64,000 bases of DNA from Natronospira sp. (GTDB lineage: Bacteria > Pseudomonadota > Gammaproteobacteria > Natronospirales > Natronospiraceae): positions 1 through 64,000 of the forward strand of contig PWMQ01000097.1 in the NCBI GenBank assembly GCA_003558125.1, given 5' to 3'. Numbering within the stretch: position 1 is the first letter of the stretch; every line of letters begins with the position of its first letter. A program made the position numbers and the translations under genes. This document shows, one piece after another, positions 51,265 through 60,505 of the stretch. The notes beneath the pieces were generated by a model. That model made no database searches and was not told the DNA's origin. It saw only the letters and a program-made list of their open reading frames with translations.

Positions 51265-53439
51265 ATGGGGATCAAACGCAAGACTGCACACTTCAGCGTC
51301 GTCGGCCTGATTGGCCTGATGCTGCTGGCATTCGTCGGCCAGGCGATGGCACAGGGCCAGAATCGCCTGGAAGACATCACTGTCTCCACCCTGCCCGGCG
51401 ACCGCGTTGAAATTCGCCTCAGGCTGAGCGAACCGGCCCCCGAGCCGCAGAGCTTCACCATTGATGAGCCGGCGCGCATCGTTCTTGACCTGGCCGACAC
51501 CCGAGTGGGTGTGCGTGAACGCCGCCAGGATATCGGCGTGGGCGCCACTCGCAATATCATGGTTGCCGAGGCCCAGGACCGGACCCGTGTGGTGATCGGC
51601 CTCTCCGCCCCGCAGGGCTACAGCGTCACCACCGAAGGCAATGACATTCACATTACCGTCGGTGACCGGCGCAGCCGGGACCAACTGGCGGCGCCGGACG
51701 GTCCGGATGTCAGCCCCTTTGTCCAGGATGATGCCGATGAGCCCCGCCTGGACGACCGTCGAGCCCGGGATCTGCGGGTCCGCAATGTGGACTTCCGCCG
51801 TGGTGAACAGGGCGAAGGTCGAATCCTCGTCGAGCTCAGCGATGAACGCATCCCCATTGATATCGACGAGTCCGCCGACAGGGTCCGGGTGACCTTCCAG
51901 AGCGCGGAAGTGGCGCGGGAACTGGAGCGCCGACTGGATGTGCTGGACTTTGCCACCCCGGTGCAGACCATCGACACCCGCCATGGGCCGGATGGGGTCG
52001 AGATGGAGATCCGCCTGAGCGGTGAGTACGAGCAACTGGCCTATCAGTCGGAAAAACAGTTTGCCCTGGAATTCCGGCCACTGACCGAGCGGGAAATCGA
52101 AGAACGCGAGGAGCGGGAGTACACCGGCGAACGCCTGACCCTGAATTTCCAGGACATCGAGACGCGTGCGGTATTGCAGCTGATTGCCGACTTCACCGAT
52201 CTCAACATCGTGGTGGCCGACTCGGTCACCGGCAACGTCACGCTGCGCCTGCAGAACGTGCCCTGGGACCAGGCTCTGGACATCATTCTCCAGACCCAGG
52301 GCCTGGATACCCGCCAGAGCGGCAATGTGATCCTGGTGGCTCCGGCTCAGGAGATCGCCCAGCGTGAGCAGCAGGAGTTGCAGGCCCGTCAGGCCCGCGA
52401 GGAACTGGTACCGCTGCGCTCCGAGTTCATTCAGGTGAACTACGCCCGAGCCGCGGATCTGGCCCAGCTGATTCGCTCGGAAGGCTCACAGATGCTGTCC
52501 GAGCGCGGCAATGTGGCCGTGGACGACCGCACCAACACCCTGCTGCTGCAGGATACCGATGACCGCCTGACCGACGTCCGGCGCATGGTCAACCGCCTGG
52601 ACATCCCGGTCCGCCAGGTGCTGATCGAATCCCGCATCGTGGTCGCCACCAGCGACTTCAACCGGGAACTGGGTTCGCGCTTTGGCGTCACTCATGCCCG
52701 GGAGCGTGGTGATGATGGCCTGCTCACCATTTCGGGCGGCCTCAGCGGCGCAGACACCATGATGCGGTCCGGGCTGGACAACATCCAGAACACCGGCCAG
52801 CCTTTCCCGGTGACCGTGCCCAACCTGCAGGACCGCCTGAACGTGAACCTGCCGGTGGCATCCCCCGCCGGGCGCTTCTCCATGGCCATCCTGGATTCCG
52901 ACTACCTGGTGGACCTGGAGCTGTCCGCGCTGCAATCCCAGGGCCGCGGTGAAGTGATTTCCAGCCCGCGGGTGATCACCGCCGACCAGAAGGAAGCCTC
53001 CATCCAGCAGGGCGTGGAGATTCCCTTCCAGTCCGCCCAGGCAGGCACTGGTGCCGGCGCGGTCACCACGGAATTCAAGGAAGCGGTGCTGTCACTGACC
53101 GTGACCCCGCAAATCACCCCGGATGAGCGCATCATCATGGACCTGGAAGTGAGCAACGACACCATTGGTGAAGAGGTGCCCAGTGCCACCGGTGGCTTCG
53201 TGCCCAGCATCGATACCCGGGTGGTGCGCACCCAGGCTGCCGTGAACAACGGCGAGACCGTGGTGCTTGGGGGCATTTACGAGACCCAGCGCCAGGAAGG
53301 TGAATCCCGGGTGCCCATTCTGGGCGACATCCCGGGCCTGGGCATGCTGTTCCGTTCCACCACCCGCAGTGCCAGCAAGGCCGAGCTCTTGGTCTTCGTG
53401 ACGCCCAAGCTGCTCAAGGATGACGCTCGGGTGGAGTAA
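51265..53439 (+). CDS. pilQ: Type IV pilus secretin PilQ
   Basis: Forms the outer-membrane pore for the pilus. The 724-aa precursor has a signal peptide (ending AMAQ), two AMIN-type domains (about residues 20-230), an STN/secretin N domain with LTLNFQDIETRAVLQLIADF, a second N domain, and the secretin core with VLIESRIVVATSDFNRELGS, PRVITADQKEASIQQGVEIP and VVLGGIYETQ. The end AELLVFVTPKLLKDD is typical. The ATG at 51265 has ACAGGAGAGG upstream; a TTG in frame at 51241 overlaps pilP and is less likely. Confidence 0.95.
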   Translation: MGIKRKTAHFSVVGLIGLMLLAFVGQAMAQGQNRLEDITVSTLPGDRVEIRLRLSEPAPEPQSFTIDEPARIVLDLADTRVGVRERRQDIGVGATRNIMVAEAQDRTRVVIGLSAPQGYSVTTEGNDIHITVGDRRSRDQLAAPDGPDVSPFVQDDADEPRLDDRRARDLRVRNVDFRRGEQGEGRILVELSDERIPIDIDESADRVRVTFQSAEVARELERRLDVLDFATPVQTIDTRHGPDGVEMEIRLSGEYEQLAYQSEKQFALEFRPLTEREIEEREEREYTGERLTLNFQDIETRAVLQLIADFTDLNIVVADSVTGNVTLRLQNVPWDQALDIILQTQGLDTRQSGNVILVAPAQEIAQREQQELQARQAREELVPLRSEFIQVNYARAADLAQLIRSEGSQMLSERGNVAVDDRTNTLLLQDTDDRLTDVRRMVNRLDIPVRQVLIESRIVVATSDFNRELGSRFGVTHARERGDDGLLTISGGLSGADTMMRSGLDNIQNTGQPFPVTVPNLQDRLNVNLPVASPAGRFSMAILDSDYLVDLELSALQSQGRGEVISSPRVITADQKEASIQQGVEIPFQSAQAGTGAGAVTTEFKEAVLSLTVTPQITPDERIIMDLEVSNDTIGEEVPSATGGFVPSIDTRVVRTQAAVNNGETVVLGGIYETQRQEGESRVPILGDIPGLGMLFRSTTRSASKAELLVFVTPKLLKDDARVE

Positions 53440-53511
53440 TCGGCTAGACTGATAAAACCTGTTTCGGCCCCGCCCATGGGCGGTGTGGGTGGGAGGAAAG
53501 ACGAAGAGACA

Positions 53512-53551
53512 GGGGCGCCAACGGGATATGAACCGCGTGGCGCCCTTTTTT
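53512..53551 (+). terminator. Terminator of the pil operon
   Basis: GGGCGCCA and TGGCGCCC form an eight-base stem, possibly extended by an inner CGG/CCG pairing, followed by six T residues, about 75 bases after the pilQ stop. It separates pilQ from the next gene, the lipoprotein gene. Confidence 0.8.
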
Positions 53552-53596
53552 CTGGCGGATGCACCGCCAGCGCAATCCGAATGGGGAGTAGGGAAG

Positions 53597-55384
53597 ATGA
53601 TCAAGCGAATTCTGTTGGCCCTGTTGCTTGCGGGGGCGTTGGCCATGGTTGCCTGTGACAATGACGAGGGAAGCATCTCCCAGGCCGGTGGCGACAATGG
53701 CGAAGAGAACGGCAATGGCGATGACAATGGCGATGATAACGGCGATCCCAGCGCGGGTGGCCTGGTCATGGGCAGTGGCGACGGTGAGGATTTCGAAGCC
53801 GGCCAACTGACACTGGGCATGAGCTCGATCGCAGCCGGAGGCTCCACCGGCATTAGCGGGCGAATCCTTACCGAAGACGGTGATGTCCCGGACGACGAGT
53901 TTGAAGTTGAGCTGACCTCGACCTGCGCCGATGAGGGTCTGGCCAGTCTGACCAGCCCGGTCGCCACCAATGGCGGCGAGTTCTCCTCCACCTACACGGC
54001 CGAGGGCTGTCAAGGCGAGGACACCATTACCGCCCAGGCAAGCATCGATGGCGTTGGCACGCTGTCCGCCAGCGCCAGCGTTGAGGTTGCAGCGGCCAAC
54101 CTGGGCTCATTGGTGTTCATGAGCGCCGACCCTCAGCTGATCGGCTTGCGAGGAATGGGTGTCCCGGAGATCGGCGAAACATCCACGGTTCGCTTCCGGG
54201 TGGAGGATGTCAACGGTAACCCAACGCCCGGGCGGGAAGTCCAGTTCACCCTCAGTACCAGCGTGGGCGGAATAGAGCTTTCCAACGATTCTGCCGTCAG
54301 TAATGATCAGGGCGAAGTGAGCACCCAGGTCATCTCGGGGACGGTGGCCACGCCGGTCCGGGTCAATGCGCAGGTGGTGGATACCACGGTTTCTTCCCAG
54401 TCATCCCTGCTCAGCATCAGTACGGGGATTGCGGAACAACAGGGGGTATCCATCGCCTTTGAAAGCCTGAACCCCCCGGTCCAGGGCTGTGTTGGCGAGG
54501 AATATGAAATCACCGTTCATGCCCGGGACCGCTTCTCCAATCCGGTGATTGACGGCACGGTTATCAATTTCTCCACCGAAGGCGGGCGCATCCAGCCCCA
54601 CTGCATGACGGTCGACGGAACCTGCGTCGTGACCTGGACCAGTCAGGCAAGCTGGCCTGCCCGTTCCACCGTACTCGCCTATCTGGAGGGCGAGGAAAGC
54701 TTTATCGACCGGACCGGGGACGGCCTGTTTGGTCCGGCGGAAGCCGCAGAGGGCCCTCATGAAGGGGACTTCGACCCCAATGATCCGGAGGGGAATGCGG
54801 ATATTGGCTGGATCGATGTGGGCGAACCCTTCCGCGACGACAATGAAAGCGGTGAGTACGAACCGGGTGTGGATGGCTTTCACTGGAACTATTACGGCGG
54901 CGGCTATACCGAGGCCAATGAGCTGTTCGATGGCGCCCTTTGCGGTGCAGGCATTGAAGACGATGGTGACCGTGAGACGTTCCAGAACGACTATTGTGGT
55001 TCTCCGCAGGCGCCCATCGGCGTCTCCGGCGTCATGGTCCTGGCCGACAACCGGGTTGTGAACATGGCCTTCCCGACCACCTATGTGGTGGGCAGTGGTC
55101 CTCTGGAAATCGAGCTTTGGGGCCCGGAAATGCAGCCGCTGCCCAGTGGCAGCACCGTTGCATTTGATACCGGTTACGGCCGAGTTCTGGGACAGGACAC
55201 GATAACCATCGGGAATACCAATCAGGATGGTCCCATTGCTGTCGAGTTCACTCTCTCGGAGTCCAATGAGGACGACACCACCGAATGCGATGTGGGGACC
55301 ATTACCGTTACCACACCCGGCAATAGCTGTGGCGAAGGCTTCATATTCGAACAGGAATTGACCATCTGCGGCAGTGACAGCTAA
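53597..55384 (+). CDS. Acidic Ig-like/EF-hand surface lipoprotein between pilQ and aroK
   Basis: The 595-aa precursor has lipobox LAMVAC, then a highly acidic Gly/Asp/Asn/Glu linker (GGDNGEENGNGDDNGDDNGD). Bacterial Ig-like (invasin/Big-1-type) domains follow, each with a FRVEDVNGNPTPGREVQFTL or ARDRFSNPVIDGTVINFSTE core. Around residues 370-430 two EF-hand-like acidic loops are seen (DRTGDGLFGPAE; EPFRDDNESGEYEPGVDG). Cysteine pairs probably form disulfides. It should sit on the outer membrane and may bind calcium. Function unknown. It lies where aroK normally follows pilQ, with a terminator on each side, so it is its own transcription unit. GGGGAGT precedes the ATG. Confidence 0.8.
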   Translation: MIKRILLALLLAGALAMVACDNDEGSISQAGGDNGEENGNGDDNGDDNGDPSAGGLVMGSGDGEDFEAGQLTLGMSSIAAGGSTGISGRILTEDGDVPDDEFEVELTSTCADEGLASLTSPVATNGGEFSSTYTAEGCQGEDTITAQASIDGVGTLSASASVEVAAANLGSLVFMSADPQLIGLRGMGVPEIGETSTVRFRVEDVNGNPTPGREVQFTLSTSVGGIELSNDSAVSNDQGEVSTQVISGTVATPVRVNAQVVDTTVSSQSSLLSISTGIAEQQGVSIAFESLNPPVQGCVGEEYEITVHARDRFSNPVIDGTVINFSTEGGRIQPHCMTVDGTCVVTWTSQASWPARSTVLAYLEGEESFIDRTGDGLFGPAEAAEGPHEGDFDPNDPEGNADIGWIDVGEPFRDDNESGEYEPGVDGFHWNYYGGGYTEANELFDGALCGAGIEDDGDRETFQNDYCGSPQAPIGVSGVMVLADNRVVNMAFPTTYVVGSGPLEIELWGPEMQPLPSGSTVAFDTGYGRVLGQDTITIGNTNQDGPIAVEFTLSESNEDDTTECDVGTITVTTPGNSCGEGFIFEQELTICGSDS

Positions 55385-55400
55385 GCGCGTCACCATGACA

Positions 55401-55433
55401 ACGGCCTGCCCACTGGGCAGGCCGTTTTTTTTT
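55401..55433 (+). terminator. Terminator after the Ig-like lipoprotein gene
   Basis: ACGGCCTGCCC and GGGCAGGCCGT pair with a two- or three-base loop and are followed by nine T residues, 16 bases beyond the stop codon. Confidence 0.92.
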
Positions 55434-55539
55434 CGGCATTATCATCGCTTGGCACCGTGCTGCCATTGCCCGCCTGGTCACAGCCCCATGAACAGAAAGG
55501 GCCCCCGGGCGGCTTTTCCCTAGGCTTTCGAGGTTTGGC

Positions 55540-56058
55540 ATGGAAACACCGAGGCGGATATTCCTGATTGGTCCCATGGGAGCGGGAAAATCATCCATCG
55601 GGCGGGAGCTGGCCAGACGGCTGGGCTATCCATTCCAGGACACCGACGATTATCTGCGGGAACGCACCGGGGTGGATATCGCCACCATTTTCGATTTTGA
55701 GGGCGAGGAAGGTTTTCGGGAACGGGAACGCAAGGCCGTGGCCGAGCTGACCCAGCTGGAGCCGCTGGTCCTGGCGACCGGCGGTGGCACCGTGGTGACC
55801 GCGGAGAACCGCCGCCTGCTGGCCGAGCGTGGCTATGTCATCTACCTGCGAACCAGCCTGGACTTCCAGCTCAGACGTACCCGGCAGTCCCGCCATGACC
55901 GTCCCCTGCTGCAAACCGAAGATCCGGAAGCCAAATTGCGGGAATTGGCCGAGGAGCGCGAACCCCTGTATCGGGAGTTGGCCGACTTCGTGGTGGACAC
56001 GGATGATCAGTCGGTGAAACAGGTCATGCGCCGTCTGGCCACCGAATTCGAGATCTGA
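55540..56058 (+). CDS. aroK: Shikimate kinase
   Basis: Phosphorylates shikimate in aromatic amino acid synthesis. The 172-aa product has the P-loop GPMGAGKSSIGREL, the shikimate-binding DTDDYLRERTGVDIATIFDF and EEGFRERERKAV, the Walker B region VLATGGGTVVTAENRR and the lid TRQSRHDRPLL. It is directly followed by aroB, as usual. Confidence 0.95.
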   Translation: METPRRIFLIGPMGAGKSSIGRELARRLGYPFQDTDDYLRERTGVDIATIFDFEGEEGFRERERKAVAELTQLEPLVLATGGGTVVTAENRRLLAERGYVIYLRTSLDFQLRRTRQSRHDRPLLQTEDPEAKLRELAEEREPLYRELADFVVDTDDQSVKQVMRRLATEFEI

Positions 56059-56059
56059 A

Positions 56060-57142
56060 ATGCACCGCCTCGACGTTGAACTGGGGGATCGCAGCTATGC
56101 CATCCACGCCGGTGGGGACCTGCTCGCCGACCCGGAGTGGCTGGCCCGGGGTCTGACAGCCCCCGCTCTGTTCATCATCAGCGACGACAACGTTGCTCCC
56201 CATTACCTCCCTTCCCTGCGGGCGGCCCTGGGCCAGCGCCTGCGTGGCGAACTGGTGTTACCTGCCGGGGAAGCGCAGAAGCAACTGGACACCCTCTCGC
56301 GGGTCTTCGACCACCTGGCCGAATGCCGCATCGGCCGGGACGCCGCCCTGGTGGCGCTGGGCGGCGGCGTGGTGGGCGACCTGACTGGCTTCGCGGCCGC
56401 CTGCTGGCAGCGGGGCATTGATTTCTACCAGGTCCCCACCACTCTGCTGGCCCAGGTGGATGCCTCGGTCGGAGGCAAGACCGCGGTCAATCACCCGGCC
56501 GGAAAGAATCTCATCGGCGCCTTCCACCAGCCGCGAGCGGTCATTGCCGACACCGACACCCTGGCTACCCTGCCGGAGCGGGAGTTCCGTGCCGGGCTGG
56601 CGGAGGTGGTCAAGCACGCCCTGATCGCCGATCCGGATTTCCTGGCCTGGCTGGAAGCGCGGGTGGAGGCCCTCAATGCCCGCGAGCCGGAAACGGTTGG
56701 TGAGACGGTACTTCACTGCTGTCGCATCAAGGCGGCCGTGGTCAGCGAGGACGAGAGGGAAAGGGGGCGACGGGCCATCCTCAATTTTGGTCATACCTTC
56801 GGCCATGTCATTGAAGGAGCGCTGGGCTACGGCCAATGGCTGCACGGTGAGGCGGTGGCTGCCGGCATGGTTCAGGCCATGGTCCTGTCGCGAACGCTGG
56901 GCCTTCTGAACGAGGAAGAGCAGCGCCGTGACGTTGCCTTGATGGAAAGGCTGAAGCTGCCGTGTGAACCGCCGGCCCTGTCCGTCGATACCTGGCTGGA
57001 ATGGATGAGCCGCGACAAGAAGGCGACCAGCGCGGGGCTGCGCTTCGTGTTACTGGATGGGCTGGGCCGGGCGATCATCCGCGACGATGTCCCCGAGTCG
57101 CGCCTGCGGGAGGTGTTGGCGTGCGAGATGCAATCCCCCTGA
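56060..57142 (+). CDS. aroB: 3-dehydroquinate synthase
   Basis: Second enzyme of the shikimate pathway. The 360-aa protein has GEAQKQLDTLSRVFDHLAEC, ALGGGVVGDLTGFAAACWQR, PTTLLAQVDASVGGKTAVNH, AFHQPRAVIADTDTLATLPE, the metal-binding NFGHTFGHVIEGALGYGQWL and HGEAVAAGMV. It starts one base after aroK ends and overlaps the next gene by 22 bases. Confidence 0.96.
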   Translation: MHRLDVELGDRSYAIHAGGDLLADPEWLARGLTAPALFIISDDNVAPHYLPSLRAALGQRLRGELVLPAGEAQKQLDTLSRVFDHLAECRIGRDAALVALGGGVVGDLTGFAAACWQRGIDFYQVPTTLLAQVDASVGGKTAVNHPAGKNLIGAFHQPRAVIADTDTLATLPEREFRAGLAEVVKHALIADPDFLAWLEARVEALNAREPETVGETVLHCCRIKAAVVSEDERERGRRAILNFGHTFGHVIEGALGYGQWLHGEAVAAGMVQAMVLSRTLGLLNEEEQRRDVALMERLKLPCEPPALSVDTWLEWMSRDKKATSAGLRFVLLDGLGRAIIRDDVPESRLREVLACEMQSP

Positions 57143-58299
57143 AAGCGGCGGAACAGGGTCGCTTGGCATCCTGGGCAGTACCCGACAGGGCCGGTGATGC
57201 CGGACGGCGGCATCCTGAACCCCCACCCGCCTTTCGAACCGAATTTCAAAGGGACCGTGACCGCATTGTCCACTCCACCGCCTTCCGCCGTCTGGTCTAC
57301 AAGACCCAGGTCTTCGTCAATCACGAAGGGGACCTTTACCGAACCCGCCTGACCCACAGCCTCGAAGTGGCCCAGATAGCCCGCACGGTAGCCGCCGCCC
57401 TGGGGCTCAATGTCTCCCTGGTGGAAGCCATCTCGCTGGCCCACGACCTGGGCCACACCCCCTTCGGCCATGCCGGTCAGCATGCGCTCAATCGCTGCAT
57501 GCGGCCCTTCGGTGGCTTCGAGCACAACGTCCAGTCGCTGCGGGTGGTGGACCTGCTGGAGGAAAAGTATGCCGACTTTCCGGGCCTGAACCTCGCTTTT
57601 GCCACTCGGGAAGGAATATTGAAGCGCTGTCCGCCGCGGCTGGCCCGGGACCTGGGCGAGCTGGGACAACGTTTTCTGGCCGGCACGCAGCCCAGTCTGG
57701 AGGCACAGCTGGCCAATGTGGCGGATGAACTGGCCTACAACAATCACGATGTGGATGATGGCCTGAGAGCCGGACTGTTGGACGTCGAAGCGCTACGGGA
57801 AGTGGCGCTTTTCCGTGACCATTATGATGGGGTGCGCCAACAATGGCAGTCACTGTCCGGCCGCCGCGTGATCCACGAGACCGTTCGACGGATGATCGGC
57901 GAGCTGGTCAATGACCTGATCGAGGCCAGCGCCCGAAGGATTCTTGAGACGGCACCAGCCTCCGTTGAGGCCGTGCGCCAAATGGAAAAGGCCCTGATTG
58001 GCTTCAGCCCGCCGGTGGCCCGGCGGCATATGGCACTGAAACGCTATCTGCGCCGCCATCTTTATCGCCATCACCGGGTCCATCGCATGGCAACCAAGGC
58101 CAGGGCGACGGTGAGCCGCCTGTTCGAACTTTTCATTGACGATCCCCGGCTGCTGCCGCCAGACCCCTGGCAGCGCTTTCAGGCCAGTCAGGGACAGGAT
58201 CACCAGGCTCGGGTGGTTGCCGATTACATCGCCGGCATGACCGATCGCTTTGCCATTGCCGAGCACGCTCGCCTGACCGATCCGGCGACGATGAACTGA
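57121..58299 (+). CDS. dgt: dGTPase-like HD hydrolase
   Basis: A deoxyguanosinetriphosphate triphosphohydrolase-like protein of 392 aa. It has FQRDRDRIVHSTAFRRLVYK, the HD motifs RTRLTHSLEVAQIAR and SLAHDLGHTPFGHAGQHALN, and a downstream ADELAYNNHDVDDGL motif, with RRHLYRHHRV near the C-terminus. These place it in the dGTPase group of the HD superfamily. The GTG at 57121 is chosen because GGGAGG lies just before it, overlapping the end of aroB; a longer frame exists but shows no similarity. Confidence 0.9.
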   Translation: MRDAIPLKAAEQGRLASWAVPDRAGDAGRRHPEPPPAFRTEFQRDRDRIVHSTAFRRLVYKTQVFVNHEGDLYRTRLTHSLEVAQIARTVAAALGLNVSLVEAISLAHDLGHTPFGHAGQHALNRCMRPFGGFEHNVQSLRVVDLLEEKYADFPGLNLAFATREGILKRCPPRLARDLGELGQRFLAGTQPSLEAQLANVADELAYNNHDVDDGLRAGLLDVEALREVALFRDHYDGVRQQWQSLSGRRVIHETVRRMIGELVNDLIEASARRILETAPASVEAVRQMEKALIGFSPPVARRHMALKRYLRRHLYRHHRVHRMATKARATVSRLFELFIDDPRLLPPDPWQRFQASQGQDHQARVVADYIAGMTDRFAIAEHARLTDPATMN

Positions 58300-58358
58300 C
58301 TGCGGCCGGCAACGGTATTTCCGGTACAATTGCGCCAGCCAACCACCAGGAGTCCAAC

Positions 58359-59078
58359 GTGTACCAGCACAAGTCCATCCCCCCGGAAGAGCGCCTGATT
58401 TTCGCCCTCGATGTACCCAACGTGGAAGAGGCCAAGGCGCTGGTTGAGCAGCTCGGTGACAGTGTGCGCTTCTACAAGATCGGCCTGGAACTGTTCATGG
58501 CCGATGGCTTTTTCGATTTCCTGGACTGGTTGCTGGGCCGTGAGCGCAAGGTTTTCGTGGATCTCAAGTTTTTCGACGTCCCCGCCACGGTGGCCGCCGC
58601 GGTGCGTCAGCTGTCCAGGCGGGGCGCCCATTTCTGCACCATCCACGGCAACCAGAGCATCATGGAAGCGGCCGGCGAGGCCCGCTCCGGCCATCTCAAG
58701 GTGCTGGCGGTGACCGCCCTGACCAGCCTCGATCGGGGCGACCTGGATGATCTGGGCTTTGATTGCGATGTGGATGCGCTGGTCCTGTCCCGGGCCCGAC
58801 GCGCCCTGGAAGCCGGCTGTGACGGTGTGGTGGCCTCCGGCATGGAAGTCGCCCAGATGCGAGAGGCGGTGGACGATCGCCTGCTGGTGATCACCCCCGG
58901 GATTCGTCCGGTGGAGAATCGGGGTGGCGATGACCAGAAGCGGGTGGTCACGGTGGAGCAGGCATTCGAGAACGGCGCGGATTACATCGTCGTGGGCCGC
59001 CCCATTCGCAGGGCGGACGATCCCAAGGCGGCGGCCGAGGCCATTCAGGCGACCATTCGAGAGGTGTTTCAGGCATGA
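58359..59078 (+). CDS. pyrF: Orotidine 5'-phosphate decarboxylase
   Basis: Last step of UMP synthesis. The 239-aa protein has [51 protein letters not shown] with the DxKxxD pattern replaced by [29 protein letters not shown] and VITPGIRP, with [15 protein letters not shown] at the end. The start is GTG with CCAGGAG upstream. TACAAT at 58323-58328 may be its -10 element. The stop overlaps the hemE ATG. Confidence 0.93.
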   Translation: MYQHKSIPPEERLIFALDVPNVEEAKALVEQLGDSVRFYKIGLELFMADGFFDFLDWLLGRERKVFVDLKFFDVPATVAAAVRQLSRRGAHFCTIHGNQSIMEAAGEARSGHLKVLAVTALTSLDRGDLDDLGFDCDVDALVLSRARRALEAGCDGVVASGMEVAQMREAVDDRLLVITPGIRPVENRGGDDQKRVVTVEQAFENGADYIVVGRPIRRADDPKAAAEAIQATIREVFQA

Positions 59079-60148
59079 GTACCGAATTGCAGAACGACCG
59101 CTTGCTCAAGGCCCTGTTGCGGGAACCGGTGGACCGCACGCCGGTATGGATGATGCGCCAGGCCGGTCGCTACCTGCCCGAATACCGGGCCACCCGGGAA
59201 CGGGCCGGCAGCTTCGTCAAACTGATGCGCAACCCGGAGATGGCCTGCGAAGTAACCCTGCAACCCCTGGAGCGCTTCCCCCTGGACGCAGCCATTCTCT
59301 TCTCGGACATCCTCACCATCCCCGATGCCATGGGCCTGGGACTGTACTTCGTTCAGGGCGAAGGGCCGAAATTTGAACGCACGGTGCGCTCGGCAGCGGA
59401 GGTGGACGCCCTGCCCCAACCGGATGTGGGCACGGAGCTCAGCTATGTCACCGATGCGGTCAGCACCATTCGCAAGGCCCTGGATGGCCGCGTGCCCCTG
59501 ATCGGCTTCAGCGGCAGCCCCTGGACGCTGGCCACCTACATGGTCGAAGGGAGCTCCAGCAAGGACTTTGGCACCATCAAAGGCATGGCCTGGGATGCCC
59601 CGGAGGTCCTGGACCGGCTATTGGACAAGCTGGCTGTCTGCATCACCGATTACCTCAATGCCCAGATCCGCGCCGGTGCTCAGGCGGTACAGATCTTCGA
59701 CACCTGGGGCGGCGTGCTCAGCCCCGCGCATTATCGGCGCTTTTCACTGGGGCCGATGGCCCGCATCGTGGAAGGGCTGATCCGCGAACATGAAGGACGG
59801 CGGGTGCCGGTGATTCTGTTTACCAAGGGCGGTGGCCAATGGCTGGAAGCCATGGCCGAGACAGGCTGCGATGCCCTGGGCCTGGACTGGACGGTGAACA
59901 TCGGCGAAGCGCGCAAGCGTGTGGGCGACAAGGTGGCCTTGCAGGGCAATCTGGACCCGTCGGCCCTGAATGCCTCGCCAGCCCGCATTCGGGAAGCAGT
60001 CGCCGAGATCCTTGCGGATTTTGGACATGGGGAAGGCCATGTCTTCAATCTGGGCCACGGCATCACCCCCAAGATCCCGCCGGAGCACGCCGGAGCGATG
60101 ATCGACGCCGTGGTTCGGCTGAGTCCGCAGTATCATCATGGTGGCTAG
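59075..60148 (+). CDS. hemE: Uroporphyrinogen III decarboxylase
   Basis: Decarboxylates uroporphyrinogen III to coproporphyrinogen III for heme. The 357-aa protein has the family start [75 protein letters not shown] and [20 protein letters not shown] near the end. Its start overlaps pyrF, so the two are coupled. Confidence 0.96.
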   Translation: MSTELQNDRLLKALLREPVDRTPVWMMRQAGRYLPEYRATRERAGSFVKLMRNPEMACEVTLQPLERFPLDAAILFSDILTIPDAMGLGLYFVQGEGPKFERTVRSAAEVDALPQPDVGTELSYVTDAVSTIRKALDGRVPLIGFSGSPWTLATYMVEGSSSKDFGTIKGMAWDAPEVLDRLLDKLAVCITDYLNAQIRAGAQAVQIFDTWGGVLSPAHYRRFSLGPMARIVEGLIREHEGRRVPVILFTKGGGQWLEAMAETGCDALGLDWTVNIGEARKRVGDKVALQGNLDPSALNASPARIREAVAEILADFGHGEGHVFNLGHGITPKIPPEHAGAMIDAVVRLSPQYHHGG

Positions 60149-60180
60149 GTCACCGGCTGGGGCTGGAAGGGCAAATTCAA

Positions 60181-60505
60181 AGGCGGCCTCGCGCCAAGGC
60201 GCAAAGACGCGAAGAAAAACCAAAAATAAAAAAGGGATTTCGCGCTGAGGCGCAGAGCACCAAGAGATCAATAGGAGCGGCGCAACGATCTGCCTGGATA
60301 GTTTTGGCTGGGGGCAGTCTGCCGTAGGAGCGGCTTCAGCCGCGATTATGGCTTCGACATGCCCCCTATCGCGGCTGAAGCCGCTCCTACCGCAAATATC
60401 CCCTACCAAAAATCATTGCATTGCCTTTGCGTCTTGGCGTCTTTGCGCGACGCAATCCTTTGATCTTTCTATGCGCCTCACCGCCTCTGCGCGAAACCGC
60501 CTTTA
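60181..60505. repeat. Facing GCGCAAAGACGCGAAG-type repeats around a REP pair
   Basis: GGCGCAAAGACGCGAAG and CGCTGAGGCGCAGAG on the left face CTTTGCGTCTTGGCGTCTTTGCGCG and CCTCTGCGCGAA on the right, an imperfect inverted pair with the REP element between. They fill the 354-base gap between hemE and fadD. The left unit is similar to the one at 19262-19300. Confidence 0.6.
60324..60390. repeat. Facing REP pair, 23-bp arms
   Basis: GTAGGAGCGGCTTCAGCCGC and its exact complement lie 21 bases apart, and each arm holds its own palindrome GCGGCTTCAGCCGC. The core agrees with the REP units inside the composite elements at 11393-11638 and 44531-44776 (GTGGGAGCGGATTTGTCCGC). Repeats of this kind are mobilised by REP-associated tyrosine transposases elsewhere; none is in the window. 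Confidence 0.8.

Noticed and set aside
60324-60390. Rho-independent terminator of hemE
   Set aside because: Stems are strong but there is no T-run, and the sequence matches the dispersed REP family, so it is listed as a repeat.
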